Shown here: piece after piece, positions 6,818 through 11,213 of the stretch | Layout: each line of letters starts with the position of its first letter | Numbering within the stretch: the first letter of the stretch is position 1 | Made by a program: the position numbers and the translations under genes | Notes under the pieces: model-generated | Databases searched by the model: none | The model's input: the letters and a program-made list of their open reading frames with translations, nothing else | What the model was told of the DNA's origin: nothing | Assembly (NCBI GenBank): GCA_028293265.1 | Contig: JAQGPB010000578.1 | Coordinates: 1 to 11,213, forward strand | Direction of reading: 5' to 3' | Origin: Pedosphaera sp. | Lineage (GTDB): Bacteria > Verrucomicrobiota > Verrucomicrobiae > Limisphaerales > Pedosphaeraceae | DNA length: 11,213 nucleotides

Positions 6818-8344
6818 TCATCGGGTAACGCCAGCCAGCCTGAAGCGGTTCAACACCTGCTGTTTCACCGGCTCCACCACGGGACTGCGCATGCCGCCAT
6901 TCAAGGCGATGCTCAGGCCTACAAGGCCAGAAAAATAAACCAAGTCGCTGTATAACGAGCCAAATATGATGAAAAAAACGATGACTCTTACGATAAACGC
7001 AACCAGCAGAAAACGGTTGATGTTCTCAAGTTGCGGCTCTCCGAACTGATAATTCCGGTAGAGCAGGCGGCAACCCGCGGCCAGGAACCAGATAAAGCCG
7101 ATGGCTCCCAGAATGCCAAAAGGCATGATTACGGAAAGCGGCCCATTGTGGTAATCACCGGCGAGCTCCGCACCCGCGGCGGTGTCAGAACCGCGGATCA
7201 TGCCGCGCGAGAGCATGTCCAGCTCGTTCGCATCAATGCCATAGCCTTTGCCCAAGATCAAATATTGCGGCACCTGGGGCAGCACATCCTGCCACATTTC
7301 CAGCCGCCAATCCACGGAAGCCTGCGCATTGAGTTCGGCTTCAGTATCAAGCTTCAATGGAAGAAAGGTCAGCGAACGTTGGATTGTAAGGGGCAATTTG
7401 TCCGCGAACGGGATGAGCAAGGTGCAAAATAGTATCCCGCAAAGAACGATGGCAGGCAGCATGCGGCTGCGCATCAAGCCTTCCAGATAAAACAAAATTC
7501 CCAGCGTAAGCCCCAGGTCAATGACCCGGGACCGGAACCCGCCAAACAAAATAAGAACCATGAAAAGCGAGAAAATCAAGGGACGCCACCATTTTCTCGG
7601 ATCAAAAATCCCGCGAATGCCAAAAAGCGCAAGGCACAGGGCAACCATGGCTGTGCTCGTGGTTGCCAGGCCGCTTAACCGGGTAATGGCAGAACCGGCT
7701 TCAAGGACAGTAGGGGCCGGTCCGGTGATATCCGGCGGGAAAACAAGAAAAAGTGGATAAAACGCCTGACCGATGACAGGGGCGAGGCTGCCAACTGCGG
7801 CGGACAGCGCCCCGAGGAAGAACACGCATACGTACAGCTTGGCCTTGCGCTCGGGAATGCGTTGCGCGGTGAGGGCAAAGAAGCCAACCACGCCTGACAG
7901 CAGAAAGACATAGCGCTTGCCGCCGATGCCTCCCGAACCGAAGATATTGAGACCGAAGCTGTTGGTGAGATAGGCGGTGCCCAAGACTACCACGGTCAGA
8001 AAGAGAAGCGGCCGCGTCACGGAAGGAACCGAGATGAATTTCAGGTCCCGGTTCATGACATAAGCGAGGAACGAAAAACCAAAGCTTACGAAAATCAAAA
8101 TCAGGACAATGGAAGGTTTGCCCGGAAGAAAGTACAAGCCCATGACCGAATTCCAAAAGAAAATCAATAATGGATAATGCCACCGCAACAGGATGGGAAG
8201 AGCCAGCAGGCAAAACAGCACTCCAATTGACCCAAAAGTGACGACATCGGTCGGGGTGGCCAGGAGGTAGCCGATAAAAATGGCCAGCGGCAGGCAAATG
8301 CCATAAACCACCAAGGATCGAAACAATGAAAAAGCATTGGTCAT
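6818..8344 (-). CDS. O-antigen ligase/polymerase family membrane protein (paralogue 2)
   Basis: A 508-aa polytopic inner-membrane protein with roughly a dozen hydrophobic segments along its length. It matches the Wzy_C/O-antigen ligase type (WaaL or Wzy-like) in three places: FGGFRSR at 267-273 just after a membrane helix; a long periplasmic-type loop with DWRLEMWQDVLPQVPQYLIL at 345-364 followed by GKGYG; and DYHNGPLSVIMPFGILGAIG at 397-416, the His-containing motif before the last helices. Conserved arginines (R271, R273, R347) and H399 are the residues expected to handle the polyprenyl diphosphate substrate. It would polymerise repeat units or attach the glycan to its acceptor on the periplasmic side. 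It is a tandem paralogue of the next upstream gene (8471-9991) with the same domain order. The ATG at 8342-8344 is preceded by no Shine-Dalgarno sequence. Ligase and polymerase cannot be told apart from sequence alone. Confidence 0.87.
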   Translation of the reverse strand: MTNAFSLFRSLVVYGICLPLAIFIGYLLATPTDVVTFGSIGVLFCLLALPILLRWHYPLLIFFWNSVMGLYFLPGKPSIVLILIFVSFGFSFLAYVMNRDLKFISVPSVTRPLLFLTVVVLGTAYLTNSFGLNIFGSGGIGGKRYVFLLSGVVGFFALTAQRIPERKAKLYVCVFFLGALSAAVGSLAPVIGQAFYPLFLVFPPDITGPAPTVLEAGSAITRLSGLATTSTAMVALCLALFGIRGIFDPRKWWRPLIFSLFMVLILFGGFRSRVIDLGLTLGILFYLEGLMRSRMLPAIVLCGILFCTLLIPFADKLPLTIQRSLTFLPLKLDTEAELNAQASVDWRLEMWQDVLPQVPQYLILGKGYGIDANELDMLSRGMIRGSDTAAGAELAGDYHNGPLSVIMPFGILGAIGFIWFLAAGCRLLYRNYQFGEPQLENINRFLLVAFIVRVIVFFIIFGSLYSDLVYFSGLVGLSIALNGGMRSPVVEPVKQQVLNRFRLAGVTR

Positions 8345-8345
8345 G

Positions 8346-8466
8346 CGTCACGAGGATTGGGGCAAAAATTGAACCATAATACAATGTTAAACTGAAGTTT
8401 TTACCATCATTCGGGACAGTTTCGATCTTTCTCGCCTTCCTCTGCCGATCCAAGGAACGTCACGAG
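8346..8466. repeat. 9-bp direct repeat bracketing the inter-ligase spacer
   Basis: The plus-strand 9-mer CGTCACGAG occurs at 8346-8354, next to the start codon of the downstream ligase, and again at 8458-8466, just after the stop codon of the upstream ligase. The 103 bases between them are AT-richer than the flanking genes, with no ORF and no convincing terminal inverted repeats. It may be a duplication scar, a target-site duplication or chance. Confidence 0.3.
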
Positions 8467-8470
8467 TTTT

Positions 8471-9991
8471 TTAACTTGCTGCTTCCAATCCCTCCAGTTC
8501 GGTCGAATCTTCCTTGGCATTCGCCACACCGCCATTCAAACTCACATTCAACCCTACCAAACCGGCAAACACCGCCAGATCCGAATACAACGATCCAAAA
8601 ACGAAGAAAAAGGTGATAATTCGCACAATAAAGTACGCAAAAAGAAACGTATTGATCGTATGCAGTGAAGGATCTCCAAAGCGAAAATTTTGATACAATG
8701 CCTTCGTGGAAGCAAACAGGAACCAGAGAAAGGAAAAGGCCCCAAACAGGCCGAAGGGAACAATCACCGACAGCGGTCCGCTGTGATAATCGCCGGCAAT
8801 CATTGCGCCTTCGTAACTCCTGCCATAGCCCCCTTTTGCCGCCTGGGCCGCCAAGTACAGATCGCTGGGATCCACCACATAACCCTTCCCCTTGATCAAA
8901 TACTTGGGCACGCTCGGCAGCACCTCCTGCCACATTTCCAGCCGCCAGTTGGTGGAATCTTCGGCATTCATTCGGACCATGGGATCAATATTGAGGGGCA
9001 GGAAGGCCAGGGTACGTTGAATCACCAGCGGCAGCTCTTGAGCATACGGTACTGTGATTGCACAGGCCAAAATCATGCTCAGCGCAAGGGCCAGGAAGTA
9101 ACGGGTGCGGCACAGGCCCTCCAGGCAAAACATAAGGGCAAAAGTCAGCGCGCACGAGATCATGTTGGAACGGAAACCGGAATAGAGGTTTCCGAGCACT
9201 GCGAGCACCAGAAACGCCAGCCGCCATGGCCGGGCCAAGTCAAGCACTCCGCGCGTTCCATAACGCGCCAGAACAAAGCAGAACAATCCCACTGCCGCCC
9301 CGGTCAAACTGCCAAGACGTACGAAACTTGACGTCATCAGTTCCACGCCAGGCCCCGATACTTCATCCACGGCGCCTTCGATTGGGAAGAGATAAACCAA
9401 GAAATAGAAGCCCGATCCGCCCGCGGCGGCGAGATAGCCGACCAAACCCGTCAGCGCCGAAAGAAAGAACACCGCCGCTGCCAGACGGGCATATTTGCGG
9501 CTGATGGTAATGGTGGAAAGCCCGAAATAGAGGAATATGGCCGTGATGATGCCGACGTAGCGTTTGCCACCGGCGTTGGCCGATCCAAAGAGGGCGAAGC
9601 CAATGCCGCCGGTGGCATAAGCGGTAGCCAGCGTAACGACCGCCATCGCGATAAGGGACAGGGCGACCTGCCTCGCTCGGAAAAATGGGACATGCTGCCC
9701 CATGGAACGGTTGAGCATCAAAAAAAAGAAGCTGACGCAGGCCATGATCATGCAGAAAGAGGGCCGGCCGGGGACAAACATCGGGTAGATAAGGGCGTTA
9801 CAACTGAAAATGAGCAGCGGGTGATGCCAGCGCATCAGCAGCGGGATGCTCAGTACGGAAAGCACCATCACCACCACCGCAATGCTGCCAGATTCAAGCG
9901 GTTCCGCGAGCAGATAGCCGACGAGTACTGCCAGCGGGAGACAGACTCCGTAGATCAAATGTGACCGCGAGACGACAACTGTATTTGCCAT
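8471..9991 (-). CDS. O-antigen ligase/polymerase family membrane protein (paralogue 1)
   Basis: A 506-aa polytopic inner-membrane protein, first gene of the minus-strand block. Hydrophobic segments run from the N-terminus (YGVCLPLAVLVGYLLA, 14-29) to near 485. Ligase-family landmarks are SGFRSN at 271-276, NWRLEMWQEVLPSVPKYLI at 348-366 followed by GKGY, and DYHSGPLSVIVPFGLFGAFS at 401-420; R274, R350 and H403 are the likely functional residues. It shares length, domain order and these motifs with the gene at 6818-8344, but the middle (about 185-235) differs greatly. The last 20 residues are soluble and acidic (KEDSTELEGLE). One of the two may be the repeat-unit polymerase and the other the ligase, or each may serve a different glycan. 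The ATG at 9989-9991 lies only about 5 bases downstream of the transcription start predicted from the promoter at 10003-10031, so the mRNA may be nearly leaderless. Confidence 0.87.
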   Translation of the reverse strand: MANTVVVSRSHLIYGVCLPLAVLVGYLLAEPLESGSIAVVVMVLSVLSIPLLMRWHHPLLIFSCNALIYPMFVPGRPSFCMIMACVSFFFLMLNRSMGQHVPFFRARQVALSLIAMAVVTLATAYATGGIGFALFGSANAGGKRYVGIITAIFLYFGLSTITISRKYARLAAAVFFLSALTGLVGYLAAAGGSGFYFLVYLFPIEGAVDEVSGPGVELMTSSFVRLGSLTGAAVGLFCFVLARYGTRGVLDLARPWRLAFLVLAVLGNLYSGFRSNMISCALTFALMFCLEGLCRTRYFLALALSMILACAITVPYAQELPLVIQRTLAFLPLNIDPMVRMNAEDSTNWRLEMWQEVLPSVPKYLIKGKGYVVDPSDLYLAAQAAKGGYGRSYEGAMIAGDYHSGPLSVIVPFGLFGAFSFLWFLFASTKALYQNFRFGDPSLHTINTFLFAYFIVRIITFFFVFGSLYSDLAVFAGLVGLNVSLNGGVANAKEDSTELEGLEAAS

Positions 9992-10002
9992 TTAAAGTCC
10001 AG

Positions 10003-10031
10003 ATTAGAATTAAACGGGCGCAAGTTCGCAA
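10003..10031 (-). promoter_or_regulatory. Candidate sigma70-type promoter for the minus-strand block
   Basis: Read on the minus strand, TTGCGA (10031-10026) is followed after exactly 17 bases by TCTAAT (10008-10003). These match the -35 consensus at 4 of 6 and the -10 consensus at 5 of 6 positions. An A-rich stretch lies just upstream. The predicted start near 9996 leaves an untranslated leader of only about 5 bases before the ligase ATG. No other promoter-like pair of this quality was seen ahead of the genes down to 4574. Confidence 0.45.
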
Positions 10032-10046
10032 TCCTTTTTTGCTGTT

Positions 10047-10077
10047 TTGAACTAAAAGTCCGCCTTCGCTCTCTAAT
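10047..10077 (+). promoter_or_regulatory. Candidate sigma70-type promoter for the methyltransferase gene
   Basis: TTGAAC (10047-10052) is followed after 19 bases by TCTAAT (10072-10077), the same -10 hexamer as the divergent promoter. The spacer is 2 bases longer than ideal, so it may be weak or need an activator. Its -35 lies only 15 bases from that of the minus-strand promoter, so the two probably compete for or share factors. A leader of about 45 bases would precede the ATG at 10132. Confidence 0.35.
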
Positions 10078-10131
10078 ATGCACCCATGTTTTTCTTGTCC
10101 GATTCCGGGCGTGCTGTAATGTGACCCGCCT

Positions 10132-11076
10132 ATGTCCGAATTGCGGTCAGGTCTGAGAAAAATTACCAACGGGGCCATTGGGATTATGCCGACGCCGGTG
10201 CTGCGATATTTGCTCAAGTCAATCCATTGGCAACCTGAGATTCAAGACCAGATCAAATTTCATGTCACCCCTTATCACTACAGTTGCGCCCTCGCAGATA
10301 CTGATGAAGTGGATGTTCGCGGGCTTGACACCAAGCGGGTGATTCCGGGCTTTCCTGAGGATCTTTCCGCGTTTTTCCCCCTCATAGCCCAGCTCAAGCC
10401 GTTTGCGGCCGAACTGCACTCCTTGCCGCGGACCAAAAGTGAAAATGCAACTTTTTGGTTCGATAACGGCGGCTACGGAGATTTTGACGCGATCACGCTC
10501 TACGCAATGGTCAGGCATTTGAAACCGAAGCGAATCATCGAAATCGGCTCTGGTTTCAGTTCGCGTCTGATTACATTCGCCGCTCTCAAGAACGCCGCCG
10601 AAGGATTCAAACCTGAATGCATGTTTATTGAGCCTTTTCCTTCTCCCGCATTGCTCAGTTTTCAGCTCAGCGGCCCTTTGGTGGTGAAAAAAGCGCAGGA
10701 GATCCCGCTGAGCGAATTCTCGAATTTGCAATCGGGAGATATTTTGTTCATTGACAGCAGTCATGTCATGAAGGCTCAGAGCGATCTCTGCTACATTTTT
10801 CAACAGATTCTTCCCCGTGTTTCCAAGGGGGGTTATCTTCATTTTCATGATATTTTCACCCCTTACGATTATCCCGCCGAGTGGATTCTCAAGCACAAAC
10901 GATCTTGGAACGAGCAATACGTGATAGAAACCTTGCTGGCCAATGGTTCGAACTTTCAGACCATTTTGCCGGTGCATGGGCTTTGGCGGGACCATTTGGA
11001 TAAACTGAAGGAACTGCTTCCTTCAGGCCACATTTGCTCGGTCGCCCTCTGGTTGAGAAAAATCCAGGCAGTTTGA
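10132..11076 (+). CDS. Class I SAM-dependent methyltransferase (Methyltransf_24-like)
   Basis: A 314-aa soluble protein with a central Rossmann methyltransferase domain. Motif I is IIEIGSGFSSRL at 135-146, the acidic end of strand 2 is probably E167 (MFIEPFPS), and motif IV-like DILFIDSSH at 203-211 has D208 and H211. LPRVSKGGYLHFHDIFTPYD (227-246) follows, the pattern of family members that hold a metal and methylate sugar hydroxyls. The 100-residue N-terminal part (with WFDNGGYGDFDA at 109-120 before the domain) and the C-terminal WNEQYVIETLL segment match related proteins of polysaccharide clusters. O-methylation of a sugar in the glycan is the likely role, inferred from context. It is divergent from the ligase gene and looks AT-richer than the genes at the left end of the window, which may mean a separate origin. 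The ATG has no in-frame alternative: an upstream GTG at 10111 is followed by a stop. Confidence 0.82.
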   Translation: MSELRSGLRKITNGAIGIMPTPVLRYLLKSIHWQPEIQDQIKFHVTPYHYSCALADTDEVDVRGLDTKRVIPGFPEDLSAFFPLIAQLKPFAAELHSLPRTKSENATFWFDNGGYGDFDAITLYAMVRHLKPKRIIEIGSGFSSRLITFAALKNAAEGFKPECMFIEPFPSPALLSFQLSGPLVVKKAQEIPLSEFSNLQSGDILFIDSSHVMKAQSDLCYIFQQILPRVSKGGYLHFHDIFTPYDYPAEWILKHKRSWNEQYVIETLLANGSNFQTILPVHGLWRDHLDKLKELLPSGHICSVALWLRKIQAV

Positions 11077-11099
11077 CAACGAGACGGCCGGGTGATTAT
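11073..11099 (+). promoter_or_regulatory. Weak promoter candidate ahead of the last gene
   Basis: A perfect -35 hexamer TTGACA (11073-11078) overlaps the methyltransferase stop codon. The best -10 candidate, GATTAT (11094-11099), is only a 4 of 6 match at a short 15-base spacing, so the pair is doubtful. If real, it would let the gene starting at 11145 be transcribed separately from the methyltransferase. Confidence 0.2.
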
Positions 11100-11144
11100 T
11101 TACTTCCTTTACTACCGGGGTTCAAAACGGGCATATAAGAACGG

Positions 11145-11213
11145 ATGAATTTAAGTTCGTTCGCTTTCAAGCTCTACCGGCATTCGGTCGCTCCCATCGT
11201 TCGCTCGTTGTTT
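11145..11213 (+). CDS. Start of a further gene, cut by the window edge
   Basis: An ATG at 11145 is the first start after an in-frame TAA at 11136-11138, and the frame stays open for 23 codons to the end of the window. The visible residues include FKLYRHSVAPIVRSLF, an amphipathic basic start seen in front of some methyltransferases of polysaccharide clusters. That resemblance is a weak impression. A purine-rich AGAACGG lies directly before the ATG and could be a poor ribosome binding site. It is on the same strand as, and 68 bases after, the methyltransferase gene. The function cannot be determined from this much sequence. Confidence 0.5.
   Translation, partial: MNLSSFAFKLYRHSVAPIVRSLF

Noticed and set aside
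8460..8933. A 157-codon minus-strand frame at the 3' end of the upstream ligase gene.
   Set aside because: It is a shifted reading of the ligase C-terminal part, whose in-frame product carries conserved family motifs and membrane helices.

Overview
This window is part of a surface polysaccharide gene cluster (O-antigen, capsule or lipopolysaccharide outer core) from a Gram-negative, moderately GC-rich bacterium. The evidence is four glycosyltransferases of three families (two GT2, one GT4, one GT9 heptosyltransferase-like), two large O-antigen ligase/polymerase-type membrane proteins, two kinase-like proteins and a SAM-dependent methyltransferase. The gene style (long ligase paralogues of about 507 aa, GTG starts, almost no Shine-Dalgarno sequences) would fit a verrucomicrobial or related PVC-type genome. 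That is an impression from style only; the window holds no taxonomic marker.

Layout, left to right. (1) Plus strand, 2-4486: a 5'-truncated thymidylate-kinase-fold protein overlaps an aminoglycoside-phosphotransferase-like kinase by 4 bp, followed by a GT2 glycosyltransferase and a GT4 glycosyltransferase. A 33-codon membrane-type mini-ORF (4480-4581) sits at the convergence point. (2) Minus strand, 9991 back to 4574: O-antigen ligase paralogue 1, O-antigen ligase paralogue 2, a second GT2 enzyme, a 320-base stretch without a clear gene that may hold a broken small gene, and a GT9 heptosyltransferase-like gene. (3) A 140-base divergent region (9992-10131) with two back-to-back promoter-like sequences. 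(4) Plus strand, 10132 onward: a class I methyltransferase and the first 23 codons of a further gene that runs off the window.

How it may work together: the GT2, GT4 and GT9 enzymes would add sugars from activated donors to a growing oligosaccharide on the cytoplasmic face. The two ligase-type membrane proteins would polymerise the repeat units and/or transfer the finished chain to its acceptor in the periplasm. The methyltransferase would decorate the sugars, and the two kinase-like proteins may phosphorylate a sugar, lipid or precursor. No flippase, ABC exporter, priming transferase or nucleotide-sugar synthesis gene is visible, so the locus must continue outside the window.

The most notable structural features are two sets of paralogues: a tandem pair of ligases, and a pair of GT2 genes in inverted orientation around the GT4/GT9 convergence point. 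I found no RNA gene, CRISPR array, insertion sequence or clear terminator, and no evidence for an entirely new kind of system.
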